Origin: Aphrophora alni | Taxonomy: Eukaryota > Arthropoda > Insecta > Hemiptera > Aphrophoridae | Length of the DNA: 64,000 bases | Assembly (NCBI GenBank): GCA_963513935.1 | Contig: OY740768.1 | Span: forward strand, 77,290,877-77,354,876 | Direction of reading: 5' to 3' | Shown here: positions 12,419-22,956 of the stretch, piece by piece | How positions within the stretch are numbered: the stretch's first letter is position 1 | Layout: each line of letters starts with the position of its first letter | Notes under the pieces: generated by a model | Database searches by the model: none | Told to the model about the DNA's origin: nothing | What the model saw: the letters and a program-made list of their open reading frames with translations, nothing else | Position numbers and translations under genes: made by a program

Positions 12419-13347
12419 ATGTACCCTTTTGATACCATAGATTTTCTTATGATAGATATATATTTGGATTTGTTGACCTATTTTGCTTCACAGGGGATTT
12501 ATTAACCTTTTATTTGTTTTAGATCTTATTAGTAAGTTTATTATTATTAATATTATTTATGTTATATTATTTAAACTCTATTTAACTTCTATTTACATCT
12601 GATCTTGATTTAAATTGTGTTTACTTTATAATCAGCCCAAGGCCATTTATTTCATTTAGGCTAGTTGTTTATTTGTAGGTTTTAAACTCATTTTAACCAA
12701 ATTTAATAATTCTTCTAAATTTATAAACTGTGGTATTACTATTTATGAACTTTTAGTTAACTTTTTTAATCCTTTAAGCCCATCTTACTTTTAGTTATTT
12801 ATTTAAAATTTGCATCATTTTGTTCTAACCTAACTCAACCCTTTACAAGTTCAATAGTACGAACAATGGCGAGATAAGTGTGTCTTCTGGTTCCTGAGCT
12901 ACACCACTCCCCTTTCTACTTTAAAGACTATTCAATAAACTCCTTGGTGAGTTTGAATCTTACAATAAGTTGAATTTATTTTAAAGAAAATAGAGAATGA
13001 CATGTCTTTGGATGAATCAGATTATGAAAATATATTGGCATTATTCATATTTATTATCAGTTCTATTGATTTATGACTTATCCAGTATTTATGTTATCAT
13101 CATCACTGTTAAAATTAATTAATTACAATCTTTGTAATGCAATATGTGTAACATTAATTATATATTCGAAACAAATTATAGGCCTGTTTTTTTAATGAAT
13201 AAATAAATAATAAATTGCAATGATAAGTTAAATAAAATGCAAATGAGACTTACCAGGAAAGTCATGGTGTTGGGTATGAGTACCATTAAGAGAATTAGTT
13301 GCCATCGTTGCACTGTTTGGACAGGCTTTACAACTGTGAGGACCCAT
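3963..13347 (-). CDS. PANK: Pantothenate kinase gene (five exons, 3' part outside window)
   Basis: Eukaryotic type II pantothenate kinase, which phosphorylates pantothenate with ATP in the first and rate-setting step of CoA synthesis (family knowledge). Five exons read right to left: 13347-13254, 11440-11211, 8358-8185, 6941-6774 and 4039-3963. All have AG/GT borders and the phases fit (94, 230, 174, 168 and 77 nt), giving about 191 codons. In order they encode a short variable N-terminus, the ATP-binding motif [41 protein letters not shown], a [11 protein letters not shown] stretch and [15 protein letters not shown]. This order matches animal PANK1-4. The following exon (the GGGTF-type segment) is not seen between 1 and 3962, so it should lie left of the window. 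Introns are full of transposon relics, yet no exon carries a stop or frameshift, so the gene looks functional. Drosophila calls its orthologue fumble (fbl). Confidence 0.95.
4057..4184. repeat. Hairpin-forming AT microsatellite
   Basis: About 21-base arms (AAATGTTCTGAATCAATTGTT at 4057-4077 and its near-perfect reverse complement ending at 4133) enclose a long (AT)n run. A second (AT)n run follows to 4184. The hairpin sits just upstream (minus strand) of the splice acceptor of the pantothenate kinase exon at 4039. Confidence 0.8.
4186..5965 (+). mobile_element. LTR-like block followed by TGGCGCCC primer-binding-like site
   Basis: This block shares diverged segments with the reverse complement of about 31145-32450: AGTACACTTTTAAAAGAA followed about 80 bases later by TGGCGCCCTTA, and GTCTTGG/GTCTTAGG...GTTAACA modules further upstream. 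TGGCGCCC is the usual start of a tRNA-Lys primer-binding site in gypsy-like retroelements, so an LTR ending at about 5957 is the simplest reading. No gag or pol follows. Internal modules near 4810-5040 (GTAGTGGAAAACG, GTGATCAGACGTG) repeat in tandem. LTR start and length were not determined. Confidence 0.4.
6165..6706 (-). pseudogene. Mariner transposase relic (Mos1-like)
   Basis: On the minus strand the frames recover mariner signatures in order: [20 protein letters not shown], a TGDETW-type motif after a frameshift ([15 protein letters not shown]), FKAEGG, then [20 protein letters not shown] and, at the end, [20 protein letters not shown]. Large deletions have removed the stretch between the first and second catalytic regions and the PHPPYSPDLAPSD region. 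With frameshifts and stops it cannot make a transposase. It lies in a pantothenate kinase intron, in the same orientation as the host gene. Confidence 0.75.
6774..6941 (-). CDS. PANK: Pantothenate kinase exon ([11 protein letters not shown] segment)
   Basis: Fifty-six codons from a TATTTTCAG acceptor to a CTC|GTGAGT donor, phase 0 at both ends. It carries [20 protein letters not shown], then [20 protein letters not shown] and LTDPYPFL, matching the family's LDELDxLIxGL ... ECYYF ... PYCLxNPYPMLL pattern. The next exon supplies the expected IVNIGSG continuation. Confidence 0.95.
6942..7495. other. Intron, nothing recognised
   Basis: AT-rich intronic DNA between two mariner relics, apart from the exon ending at 6941. 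I see no coding signal, structured repeat or RNA gene. Confidence 0.5.
7496..8040 (+). pseudogene. Mariner transposase C-terminal relic
   Basis: Plus-strand frames around 7721-7939 give [20 protein letters not shown], then [20 protein letters not shown] and a tail resembling the mariner end ([16 protein letters not shown]). The second and third catalytic-region signatures (QDNxxPHT, YSPxLxPSDY) are visible. Upstream bases from about 7640 give only broken matches, and no TIRs were identified. It belongs to a different mariner lineage from the relic at 6165-6706 and lies in the opposite orientation in the same intron. Confidence 0.75.
8185..8358 (-). CDS. PANK: Pantothenate kinase exon with [11 protein letters not shown] motif
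   Basis: Fifty-eight codons, phase 0 at both ends (TTTTTCAG acceptor, AAG|GTTAGA donor). It contains [10 protein letters not shown] and the strictly conserved [11 protein letters not shown] block. The glutamate of KFE is the position I take to match the catalytic glutamate of human PANK3; this is from memory of the family and not tested here. Confidence 0.95.
9770..10405. repeat. Imperfect inverted repeat, foldback-like
   Basis: About 110 bases from 9775 (AAATGGGACATATGGTCATG ... CAATGAGACAAGAA ... AAAATTTTCTTGGACC) recur as a diverged reverse complement at about 10270-10400 (GGTCCAAAATAAATTTTC ... TCTTGTCTCATCAATC ... CATAACCATATATCTCATTT). A direct third copy lies near 10040-10130. There is no coding content. 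It may be a MITE or foldback element in a pantothenate kinase intron. The rest of 8359-11210 shows nothing I can name. Confidence 0.5.
11211..11440 (-). CDS. PANK: Pantothenate kinase exon with ATP-binding motif
   Basis: After the split Gly codon it reads [20 protein letters not shown], then [19 protein letters not shown]. This is the conserved P-loop-like phosphate-binding start of the kinase fold (D-x-G-G-T-x-x-K). An acidic spacer ([10 protein letters not shown]) follows, then [20 protein letters not shown] and IHLQ. Acceptor is AAAG|GA and donor is CAG|GTAATC. The exon ends in phase 0. Confidence 0.95.
11832..12377. mobile_element. Tigger/pogo-type MITE
   Basis: The 546-bp element has TIRs CAGTAGGGCCGCGATTATCC at the left and CAGTAGGGCCCCAATTATCT as reverse complement of the right end. 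It is flanked by TA on both sides (11830-11831 and 12378-12379). The CAGTAG start, TTATCCGA-like subterminal motif and TA duplication are typical of the pogo/Tigger group. It has no transposase. It is inserted in a TA microsatellite within the first visible pantothenate kinase intron. Confidence 0.85.
12380..13253. other. Intron, nothing recognised
   Basis: Short TA microsatellite followed by AT-rich intronic DNA with no coding, RNA or mobile-element signal I can support. Confidence 0.5.
13254..13347 (-). CDS. PANK: Pantothenate kinase, first visible coding exon
   Basis: Encodes [20 protein letters not shown] and about 11 more residues, then splits a Gly codon at the donor (CCTG|GTAAGT). The 5' edge is uncertain. 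The ATG is directly preceded by a TCTATTATAG acceptor-like sequence, so the coding exon may continue from an upstream non-coding or coding exon. A second in-frame ATG lies 15 codons in. The N-terminus of this family is poorly conserved, so this exon is supported mainly by phase and by the perfect donor. Confidence 0.75.
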
Positions 13348-14440
13348 CTATAATAGAATCACAATATGACTAATAACAAAAAGATCAGAATACACTTCAA
13401 TATAACGATTAAAATAAACAAATAGAATCTACAAAATATACAATACACGGTATTAATAATTACAATTAAAATGTCGATTTAGATTATGTGGCAAACTAAA
13501 AACTGTATCAAATCAACCTTGAACTTAGTGTGACCTCTATAATCACAGGATGGTCAAACTGAATGGTAATGATATATAAATAAATATATATCCCTTTTGT
13601 ATGATAATCATATGTAAATCTCTTGTCATAGGTCATTTGTAAAATAAGAATCTATTTCATCATAAGTGGTTAACTTGCACATATTAATTTCATCTGAGAA
13701 CATACTTTTTATTATTATAAAATTCATGTTAAATCATAGTGTAAATTAAAAATCAATTTAATTAATGACAGTCTACATTGCATAACATGAAGTCTGATAT
13801 AATTTGATTACACAATCAATAAAAGTCAAAACATAAAACACATTATGACTAGTTTAATTTCTTATTTCAGACAACAAACTTAATTGATTCTTAATCAACT
13901 ATCGAATAAATAAATACATTTCAATTCTCCAAATATTTGTTACAGGAATAAAAATCAGATAATTCTTAAAAAGAGTGGTGATTTATTCATTCGAAACTCA
14001 ATCAATATTTTATACAAATATTTTAATATAGGCAATGGTGTGGCCATTTATAAAACAAAATCAAAAATTATTCATTCCATTTTATATACAAAATATCAAT
14101 CTTATTATGCAATGGTTGTATTCATGTGAGGTTGACCAAATAAGGCTGAGGTTTGGTTTGAGTGAGGTATAACTTTAAGGCTGACCAAATACAAAACTGA
14201 GTAAGAGGGGTGAATTATTTTTTCACTTTTTCTGTTCAGACTACCGTATATCAAAATATATTATATAATGGTATATTTGTAATACACAAATAAAGACACA
14301 TAATTTGATATCATACTAAAATATTGCAAATATATATTTTTGTTTTAAATATTATATAATGATGATCATTTTTAAAATATGTACAAATTTAAAATTTTTG
14401 GTGCAATGCAGATTTATGCCAAATTTCAAGTTTGTGAAAA
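13348..14440. other. Upstream of pantothenate kinase coding start, nothing recognised
   Basis: Could contain a 5' untranslated exon and promoter, but no clear core promoter or CpG-rich patch stands out. The only hint is the acceptor-like TATTATAG immediately before the ATG at 13347. Confidence 0.4.
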
Positions 14441-14449
14441 TCAAAAATG

Positions 14450-16830
14450 GATGGAAATAATGAACAAAGCGTTACTCGCTGGCAGACACCCTATGAATGC
14501 ACTCAAAGCACTAAGACTTTCATTTTGAGGAGAATAGCTTAAGCATCGGTTCTGTATCAAATTTTACATCTAACTAGGTCTTTGCTCACATGGGTAATCA
14601 CCAATTCCTCTCAACGACTGGCACGTATGGATGAATTCCACGGACGGGCAGTATCTTTTACTTCCCTCAGCTTATTGGACTCTGTATTTGTCCACTCTTC
14701 TACCCATTTCTTAAGCAAAATAATTTTAACTCTCGATACGTGTGACTAGTATCTGACTTGTAGCTTCCTTAACCAATTCGTCAGCCTTTGCGTTTCCCGA
14801 AATCCTGCAATGCTGAAGTACTCAGCAAAATGATACTCCAACGTCCTGTAGTTGAAGTCTGTGTATGGAACACAGAATATCTTCAACCAAGGGATTCTTA
14901 GAATACATATCCTGAATAGACTGTAAAGCACTTTTGAAATCAGAACACAAAAGAGAGTGACGGAAACCAGATGGAACAGTATTAAGGCCTTTCAAAATAG
15001 CAAAGAGTTCGGCAGAAAATACTATAAGCTGAGGGTAATCCATAAATGTACGTTCGACCGGATGAGTAACATGCGCAACCAACTTTACTGTCCAGTTTAG
15101 AACCATCTGTGAAAATAATTTCACGAGATGGGTATTCATCAAGTATATAGTGAAACTCCTGACGATATACTAAATCAGGAGTGTTGTGCTTGATGAACCT
15201 GGATTGTGAATAATCAAAAGTTGGCATTTGAATGAGCCATGGAGCAATAAAACATGTAGTATTCTCATTCATTGGAGGAAGTACAAGTCCCAAATTTTCA
15301 AGAATTTTTAGTGTTCTAATGCCGAATGGGGCAGTACAATTTTTACGACATTTATATCTATCAACCAAGGGATTTTCAAATACTATGTCGTATGATGATA
15401 CAGATGATACGGTTTGGAGCGCAGACTACAAATATATGTTATTTGTAGTTGCTGTCTTCGTCGAGTAAGAGATGGTTCATCAGTCCATCTGGGAAGACGT
15501 TCATTACAGTGTGAGAAGTAAGACAATGTAAACTTCACAGGAGCGTGATCTCTACTGTAGTGTCAGATAGAACGAACCTCAAATTTAGTGGCTAGGGCTA
15601 CAAAATGACAAGTCGACAGTTGTCCAACCACCTGTAGAAGCCGGCAGGTGAGTTGGAGACTCAGTATTGAGCAGAATCAAATTCAAATTGGATCGAATTC
15701 TATCAATGCGGTTCCCTCCAGGGCTGAAGGTGTTTGATCCCCAAGTATTATAGTGGTGAGCATTAAAATCGCCTACCAAAAGAAAGGGGCTGGCAAGTGT
15801 CTGGTCAAGTATATTAGTTAAATATCCACAAACCTGATATTAGGTGGCAAATATAAACAACAAATTGTCATTTTATATGTTGTAGTGATCATATTGCTAC
15901 TGCTTGCAATGAAGTCTTAAGGTTCACAGACATACCACAGATGGAGTGTTGGGCGATTATTACAACTCCTCTTTTAGCTCTGTCTGCAGTGACAAAATCA
16001 GTACGAAAAACTGAAAACCCCCTCAAACTAAATGAGATTGGTTGATGGAGATGAATCTCTTGCAGACAAATTATTAAAGGGGATGTATCATGTACAAGAA
16101 CCCTTCGATGTGACTTCTCACACCGTTAATGTTCCATTGTATCACGCTATTCGAGTTTAAATTTCTGGTAATATTTTATGATTAAGATATAAAATTAATA
16201 ATATAAATGGTTCGTTAACCATTAAAAAGGGTTTGGAAGGCGAGATTTAGCCTTGGTAGCAATAGGCTTTGTAGATTTGGCAAGAAAGTTAACCAAAGTA
16301 CCGCTTTGGACTGCTATTAATTGCTTTATTTGCTTGGCAAGTATACGAACCATCTCACCCAGTTCCTTACACGATGAACATGAATTCGGAGCTGGGGTAA
16401 ACATGAACATGAATTGATGTCGCATTTGCGTAAGATATTCCTACGGTAGGAGGTAGAGCATTTCTTTACCTGAATACTTTCCTAACTTCTGGAAAGGGGA
16501 GTTTTTATTTAGCAACAATTTTTAAAATTGCCTTCTCAATTTTATATTTTGGGCATTTCGGTGAACGTGCAGGATGGTTGTCATAACAATTTGCACACTT
16601 TGCTTCCATATTACAACCTTCGCTTTTGTGGCCTATCCTCTTTAACCAGATTGGATTGGCATCAGTCCAGACCCGCAAATAGAAAAGGGGGATCCAACAC
16701 CTCCCCAATAGCGAACACTTCGTGACCAAGAACCGAAGTGACTGGCTACTGAACAGAAACCGTGCATACATCTTCGGCAGAGCAAGCTCACATCAGCTTA
16801 CCAGATTCAAAGGTTGTCACACTTTGGTCT
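14450..16830 (-). mobile_element. Jockey/I-type LINE, reverse transcriptase deleted
   Basis: Read right to left, the frames give: end of ORF1 (16771-16222) with stacked zinc knuckles (RIGHKSEGCNMEAKCANCYD) and a KTKSRLPNPF-like tail; APE endonuclease start at about 16140-15870 (IQWNINGVRSH, IICLQEIHLHQPISFSLRGF, DRAKRGVVIIAQHSI); endonuclease end at 15779-15585 (VGDFNAHHYNTWGSNTFSPG, LLNTESPTHLPASTGGWTTV, DLSFCSPS); then RNase H at 15368-14800 (REIIFTDGSKLDSKVGCACY, SAELFAILKGL, SDFKSALQSIQ) and a C-terminal part near 14750. The reverse transcriptase that should lie between endonuclease and RNase H (about 1.5 kb) is missing at about 15440. Frameshifts and stops are many; it is a dead copy. 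Confidence 0.85.
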
Positions 16831-17074
16831 GTTAAACACTCCCAAACGTGCTATGGCTCTGCACGGTAAAAAAAAAAAAAAAGAAGAAACTAATCCCAAT
16901 ATGTAAATGCAGAGTGTTTATGTATCCCTTTGAATCGTGTAATGTAACAGCCTCTACGAATTGTAAAATATCTATGAGTGTTGAATGTGTGTGTATATTC
17001 AGAGATGTTTCAATGTACCATCCCTGTATAGCTCGGGTTCCGCAAGGGACGCTAAACCCCTCTCAATAGGTGCA

Positions 17075-17700
17075 GCTAGTCTGAACCCCCCTCCGGGGAT
17101 CAATTATTACAACTTTAGAGTTGTCGGCCCATGAATGAGGTTTTGTATGTGATGAATATACATAGGTTTCGTCAGTGTAAACAATTGTCCTTTTTTCCCT
17201 TCTGAACTGCTTTATTGTTCTCAGAAAATTGATTCTTTTTTCCTTTACATCAGGTTTTTCTATTGTCACAAGTTTTTTCCACTTAAAGCCTAATTCCTGG
17301 ATAACTTTCCAAAGAAAGCATAAGCCCCATTTGAATCCAATTTTCTCTTTTAAAACTGGCAGTAATTTTTTTAGCATTGGACGTTTGCTTGTGAGTAAGG
17401 TGAAATTCATTTATACACCTACGAACAACGCACTTGTCAAAGTCATGTAAACCCGATTTAAATTTTTTCCTCAGACGTAGTTTACGAAGGGTCGAGAAAG
17501 GTTGCTGAGTTTATTAAATTTATCTTCATTAATTATTCGTTGAATAATCCTGCGGGACACCCCTGTGGCCTGGGCAACACTTTCTTGCACCTTTGTCAAT
17601 AATATTGGACCTTCTTGTGTTTCCCTTTTCATAAAGTTATAAATATTGCTTGAGCTATGGTGCCTGGCTGTTAATAATTTTCTTACCACCAATTTTTTTT
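17075..17700 (-). pseudogene. Tc1/mariner transposase relic
   Basis: Two minus-strand frames: 17692-17471 with a helix-turn-helix (VQESVAQATGVSRRIIQRII), and 17410-17090 with GFKWGLCFLWKVIQELGFKW, KINFLRTIKQFRREKRTIV-like residues and the catalytic-type YTDETYVYSSHT, then HSWAD. After about 17090 similarity stops, so the C-terminal half with the remaining acidic residues is gone. It directly adjoins the LINE side, and the region 16840-17070 is otherwise unassigned. Confidence 0.7.
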
Positions 17701-17949
17701 CCGTTTTGGTTCAATTCCATATTAATAATAAAAGCAACATCACGACACAAGGCATTAACAAATCACTATACTACTAACTAAACAATATCCAATGTTGTAT
17801 GACACTTAATTGATTACACGTTGATCGTAATACACTGTCTCGAAACGCACTGACAAAAGGACGGTGAAACACTGATTCACTCGCATCCCCCACCACTAAA
17901 AAGTAACGGGAACCTGTTTGCCCGATGAAGATTAAGAACTACTACATAC

Positions 17950-18720
17950 CAAATGACCTCTACCTAACTTGAGAACAAGCGATCATAGATTCAGTAACTT
18001 GATTGACAAAGTTATTAGTATTAACAGTAACATTCCTAACCTATGTGGCTGGATTTCATACTTTTATAAATCTCGTTTTCTATTAAAATCATTTATTTTG
18101 TGACTTGAAAAGTTTATTACGACATATTTTATATGATCTGATCCTTTGCTTACAAGGTAAATACTTTGTTTTCTTAATTTTTTATAGAAAAATCGTAGGA
18201 CGAGGTACATAGCCTATATAACATAATATATATAGCTACCTGACTTGAGAACAAGCAAAATCATAGATGCAGTGACTCGACCTCACCTATATAATTTACG
18301 TCCCATTTTGTAACTTACATAACTTAGACGCTACTAGCCTAATTGTGAAGTCAACTTCAATACTTCAATAATATGATTTTCCTATTTTCTAATAAACTAA
18401 TGCATTTTCTGACTTTACAAGTGTCTTACAAAATTTAAAATGATCTGATTGTTTAAAAAAAGGTAGTCAAAACACATACACTAACTTCACTAGCGTAGTC
18501 ATACATATTAACATTGGCTTTCGTTATTAGACTTTAACCTAACAGCTGTATTCTCTGGTTTTCTATGTGTTATTTAACAGTGAAGACATGCATTTTGGGA
18601 CTTGAAATGTTTATTGTGACACATAATATGATCTGATCCTTTGATTAAAAGGTTATTACTTTGTTTAAATGATTTTCTATAGAAAAATCTAAGGACGATA
18701 TACAACCGATATTTACCTAA
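17950..18720 (+). repeat. Dispersed repeat family R, copy 1
   Basis: Units of about 270-440 bases whose ends read TTTTTTATAGAAAAATCGTA then GGACGAGGTAC. Related units occur at 22640-22925 (minus), 22960-23410, and 23620-26130 (plus, interrupted). Shared internal landmarks are CCTATTTTCTAATAAACTAA, AAATGATCTGATTGTTT and CTATGTGTTATTTAACAGTG. Some units begin CTACCTGACTTGAGAACAAG. No coding potential and no clear TIRs; it may be a non-autonomous transposon or an old segmental duplication. Confidence 0.7.
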
Positions 18721-18741
18721 GAAAGTTATTTACGTCAGGTA

Positions 18742-18774
<33 letters not shown>
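18742..18774. repeat. (GT)n microsatellite
   Basis: Simple GT dinucleotide run, flanked by a pair of TAAGGTA / TACCTTA inverted motifs. Confidence 0.9.
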
Positions 18775-18775
<1 letters not shown>

Positions 18776-19650
18776 CTTACCTTACCTTACCTAATAAAAC
18801 AAAATATTATACTATCAAGGACAGGGCTCAGATTCATGAGGTCATGTAAAGGTATTAGTTTATTGATGTAATCTAATCACTTATACTAACATAACCACAG
18901 CAGGATTCCATTGTTTTCAAAACATGATTCCCTTGTTTAAAATTGTTATTTTCTTACATAAAAAATGTATTTGGTGCATTGTAAATGGTGTTGGGACAAA
19001 TGCCATAATCAGTAAGATGTGAATTAATCATAATAAGGTACATATTAACCGATTTCACAAAATATAAGCAAATATTCAAAATGTATGCTACAATGCATAT
19101 TTACCTTCTTTTCGAACTAAAATTATTTTACTTTCAATTTTCTTGATATGATAAACTATTATTTATACCTAGGATACTTCATAATTTATTTAGGCTAGTT
19201 TTTCATGCAAATTATTAAAATGTTTTATAAGCCTAACCTAGCTCTATAGAGGCTTAATAACCTCTAATAAGACGATTACTTACTAACCTCTATAACCTAA
19301 ATAAATCGCCATAGCTGGGCCCATTTTATAGGTTATTTTATAAGCCCAAGACAATGAACATGTGTATAACCATTATCTTGAGATAAACACAATTTTATTA
19401 TAAACTGCAACGAAAACTAATGACATCAATACTTCCTTCTCATTCCTGAACTTGACGTCCTTGGCCTTAGTAAACCATAACCTATACGTTTCATCAAAAA
19501 TGATTTTCCTATTGAAACCAAGATTTACCTAGTTTGTATGACAATAATTTTAGATAACGAGTACCTGATAGAACATTCAATAAAAACTGATTTCTTTATT
19601 TCTTTCACTTAAATTATTTAGTTAGAATTTTGTATTGAAGAAGTGATTAA
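18776..19650. other. Intergenic, nothing recognised
   Basis: AT-rich DNA between the divergent genes, with no supported coding or repeat feature. Confidence 0.5.
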
Positions 19651-19654
19651 AATA

Positions 19655-19924
19655 TTAAGTAATCACTCCAACTTCATTAATAAATTGGAGAGACTCTATT
19701 GAAGTTGAAGAGACGGCATTCCAACGGAGAATGCCCACTTTCATTTTCAGGTAAATAAAAATTGGTTTTAACTCTGGAGCAGAATAGTCCGACAACGATT
19801 CTTTTGGCTTAAGCAAATAAAGCAAAGGAGGTTTTCTTTCGATGTGTCTTTTTAATTGGACATTATTACACCACAAATATTCCACCTTGCTTTTTGGTCT
19901 GATGTGTACGTAAATTGGCTCCAA
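19655..19924 (-). CDS. Uncertain ORF, 89 codons, not recognised
   Basis: Open frame MEPIYVHIRPKSKVEYLWCN continuing through KRHIERKPPLLYLLKPKESL to FINEVGVIT. Composition is less AT-driven than random frames nearby (many Lys, Pro, Glu), but no domain is recognised, no splice partner was found, and no repeat copy is in the window. It could be a small gene, an exon of an unseen gene, or chance. Confidence 0.2.
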   Translation of the reverse strand: MEPIYVHIRPKSKVEYLWCNNVQLKRHIERKPPLLYLLKPKESLSDYSAPELKPIFIYLKMKVGILRWNAVSSTSIESLQFINEVGVIT

Positions 19925-22052
19925 AGGGAGCTTTTAAAACAAACGTGTACTCATAACTTTTGAAATGAAACAAATCGGTTAGGTCAGAAGCCAAGGAATG
20001 TTTTAATTCAGACTAGCCGCTAGCGCTAAATGGAACAGCGGAATACTTAGTCTGCTGTCTGCTACGGAATAGCTGAAGTGTTTGTAACTAGGTAATTTTA
20101 CGGAGCTAGTTCGGAGCAGAATAGCTCCAGTTGTGGAATAATTCCGAATAACCTACTCCACTCTTTCAGGCACACTTCTAGTGAGAGCTGACTTTTTATT
20201 AGCTGCCAGTTGCTAAGTACAGTCCAGTGTTCATAATAGTTTGTGTACCAGTAATAACCGTGGATGATGACTTGGTCATTGAAACGTTATTTTGTATTTG
20301 TATTGCACAAATAGAGTGGTTTTTGTGGAAATATGTATTTAATTCCATTTATAATTTCAATGCCTGTAGAGCCGATTAATGATGGTACTGATGATGGATT
20401 ATTAACTTATATATATGGATAGTATAAATAAAGAATTGAGGCAGGTCTTTTTATTGATGTCAAGAAAGCCTTTAAAAAATGGAATTGCACCTTCTAGGCA
20501 ACAAAATTCTATCATGCTTCTCCTTCTAGGCAACAATCAATAGCTAGTTTCATACCGAAGACGATCTCTGTCACTCAACAAAAGATGTATGAAAAATTAC
20601 TATTTAGATTATTTACTGTTGTTTTTCAATAATTCTCAATTCAATAGTTGAAGACAGAAGTTTCAGTGATTTGTACATGCATTAGACCCAGGTTTTGTTT
20701 TACCTAGCATATACCAAACTTAATTTCCAGACTGATGTTCGACTTATAAATAAGCTCCTACAACATCAAGTCCTGTCTAACATATTATATTGTGGGATAC
20801 GAGGTCCAAGGGATTGCTCATAATTGATTAATGTTTTATTTGATGAGCAGAAACCAATATGAGAAATTGCTAAATATATATAGTAATGAAAAAAAATCAT
20901 TACTTAATGCAAATAAAAATTTATATCTACTTTGAACACTACGCCCAAAAATGTCCTTAAGGCTTTTTACTTTACTTTGGTTCAATCAAGACCTAAATAT
21001 GGTCTAAATCTTATTCAGGGTGTGAAGGTGGGGTGAAAGAAAATTATCTCACAGTAAAACCATTTACTATTATACATTTTTTCAACTGTTTACAGGACTG
21101 GACATTAAACTTTTACGACATATATATATTTATGAGATTTTAAGCATTTTTTCCAATAGAAGTTTGAATATTTACATAGACGAGAGAAATAGTTGCAGAG
21201 GAGGTTTAAAATCTATATCTAAAAGAAAATTGGCCGAAGACAAATTAAATAACTTATTGAATATGTTCAAAGATTTGTTTCTCACAATGACCCAAGATTA
21301 TTAATTTACTTACAATGACCCAAGATTATTTACTTACAATGACCCAAGATTATTTACTTACAATGACCCAAGATTATTTACTTACAATGACCCAATACAG
21401 TACTAGAAGAAATTTACTCCACTTAGAAACAAATTCTTTATTTAATTTCTATTTGTATTTAAGAGAATAAATACTAAGTATTGAAAATGGAGAATCACTT
21501 TTTATATTCATTGGATAAATTAAGAAGAAAATAAAACATAATACATTAACTTTTTTGCAAGGTGAAGGACGTGGGATTCGGATCTTTTATTTCCTAGATT
21601 TGATTCTTGTATAAATTTTATTAGTGACTTTTAACTCTAAATCAGCTGATCGTAGAATAAACGAAAGATGGAAGTAATGCTAGGTGCCTACTGACTGCCT
21701 GCCTGGTGACTAATTTGTTTTGTTATGGCAGATACGAAAACATGATATAACTAAGTTTTAAGTTATTTATAATGTGGCCTAATACTTGTATTACGTATAT
21801 GTAAAATTTTAAGTGTCTAGCTATAACTGTTGTGAATGAATGGTCTCAATAAATATTCTGGATACATTGTCGTTTCGATAAAACCAAGAAGTTTGGAAGA
21901 ATTCAGTGGTTTAAATTTAACTCATGGAATATGTTTAATATTGTGATAACCATTAATTCAGAATTTTAATGCACAACCAAGGCTTATTAATTATCAAGTA
22001 CTTTGAAGTCTAGTGGTTTGATTATAGTTTTAATGTTTAAATAAAATTTAAA
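19925..22052. other. CHMP7 upstream region
   Basis: Contains a relatively GC-richer block near 20000-20230 (CAGACTAGCCGCTAGCGCTA onward) that resembles a DNA-transposon end but is not resolved. It also contains a 24-bp tandem array at 21276-21395 and the presumed 5' untranslated region of CHMP7. No TATA box or initiator could be assigned with confidence. Confidence 0.35.
21276..21395. repeat. 24-bp tandem array
   Basis: Four to five copies of ACTTACAATGACCCAAGATT plus ATTT, spaced 24 bases apart (for example GACCC at 21317 and 21341). Near-perfect copies suggest recent expansion. Confidence 0.85.
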
Positions 22053-22330
22053 ATGGAAGAAGACATTGTAAAAACAAAGTCTCCAATAAAGGATATGCCA
22101 GATTGTTGGAACAATGACACCAGAATGAATGTATTATTTGCCCCATTTAGAAAAAGGGATGTCAACCCTTTGGATTGGGAATCAAAAATGGCTTTCTGGA
22201 AACAAAGTCTTATTAAGTGGGCTAATGAGAACAACTGTTGTACCTTTACAATTTTACAGCTACAACAGATATTTGAAAGGAAAGGAAGGACCCCTCTATG
22301 TTTTGGAACTGTAGTTGAAGAATTGTTAAG
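22053..22330 (+). CDS. CHMP7: CHMP7 exon 1 (N-terminal winged helix)
   Basis: The start ATG is preceded in frame by TAA at 22038-22040, so translation should begin here. It encodes MEEDIVKTKSPIKDMPDCWN, then NDTRMNVLFAPFRKRDVNPL, DWESKMAFWKQSLIKWANEN and QLQQIFERKGRTPLCFGTVV. This is the ESCRT-II (VPS25-like) winged-helix start of CHMP7. The donor is TTAAG|GTTTGT, splitting an Arg codon (phase 2). ORFs in other frames over this exon are shadows. Confidence 0.95.
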
Positions 22331-22506
22331 GTTTGTAGTTCTCTTTATTTACCATGGTATTTCTCAAGAGACATATTTTCTCTAGAACCTTGTTGAAATA
22401 TTTTTTTGAAATCTATATCTGAAAGTTGGGAAGGCTAATATATTCAACAAAAATAATTGGTAGAAACAGTTCTAACTGGTAAATACTTACACTAGCGCCT
22501 CAATTT

Positions 22507-22543
<37 letters not shown>

Positions 22544-22925
22544 ACTACATACCTGTCTTCATAAGAATAGTAACATTTCTGTATGACCAAAAAGGTTTTT
22601 CACTTCGAAATTGACATATTTTAATGATGTATTTGTAGGTTAAGAACACATGGCAAACATGATAAATATCTGTTGTACCTTGTCCTACGATTTTTCTATA
22701 AAAAATTAAGAAAACAAAGCATTTACCTTGTAATCAAAGGACAGATCATGTTATGTGTCGCAATAAATATTTCAATCTCAAAATCCATTAGTTTAATGGA
22801 AAATGAGATTTTTAAAAGTACAAAATCCAGTTACATAGGTTAGGAATGTTAATCTTAATATTAATAACTATATTCATCAAGTCACTGAATCTATGATCGC
22901 TTGTTCTCAAGTCAGGTAGAGGTAT

Positions 22926-22956
<31 letters not shown>

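Noticed and set aside
12199..12505. ORFs with poly-Ile/Tyr runs over the TA microsatellite
   Set aside because: Low-complexity translations of a dinucleotide repeat inside a Tigger MITE border.
17035..17066. Plus-strand RVPQGTLNPSQ resembling the reverse transcriptase GVPQGS motif
   Set aside because: Only a few residues match and no other polymerase motif is nearby in that frame or strand.
17882..17910. CCACTAAAAAGTAACGGGAA, similar to the mariner terminus at 36049
   Set aside because: It faces away from the neighbouring Tc1 relic and no mariner sequence follows to its right; kept only as a possible solo end.
22037..22314. Alternative frames over CHMP7 exon 1
   Set aside because: Only the 22053 frame carries the CHMP7 signature and joins exon 2 in phase.
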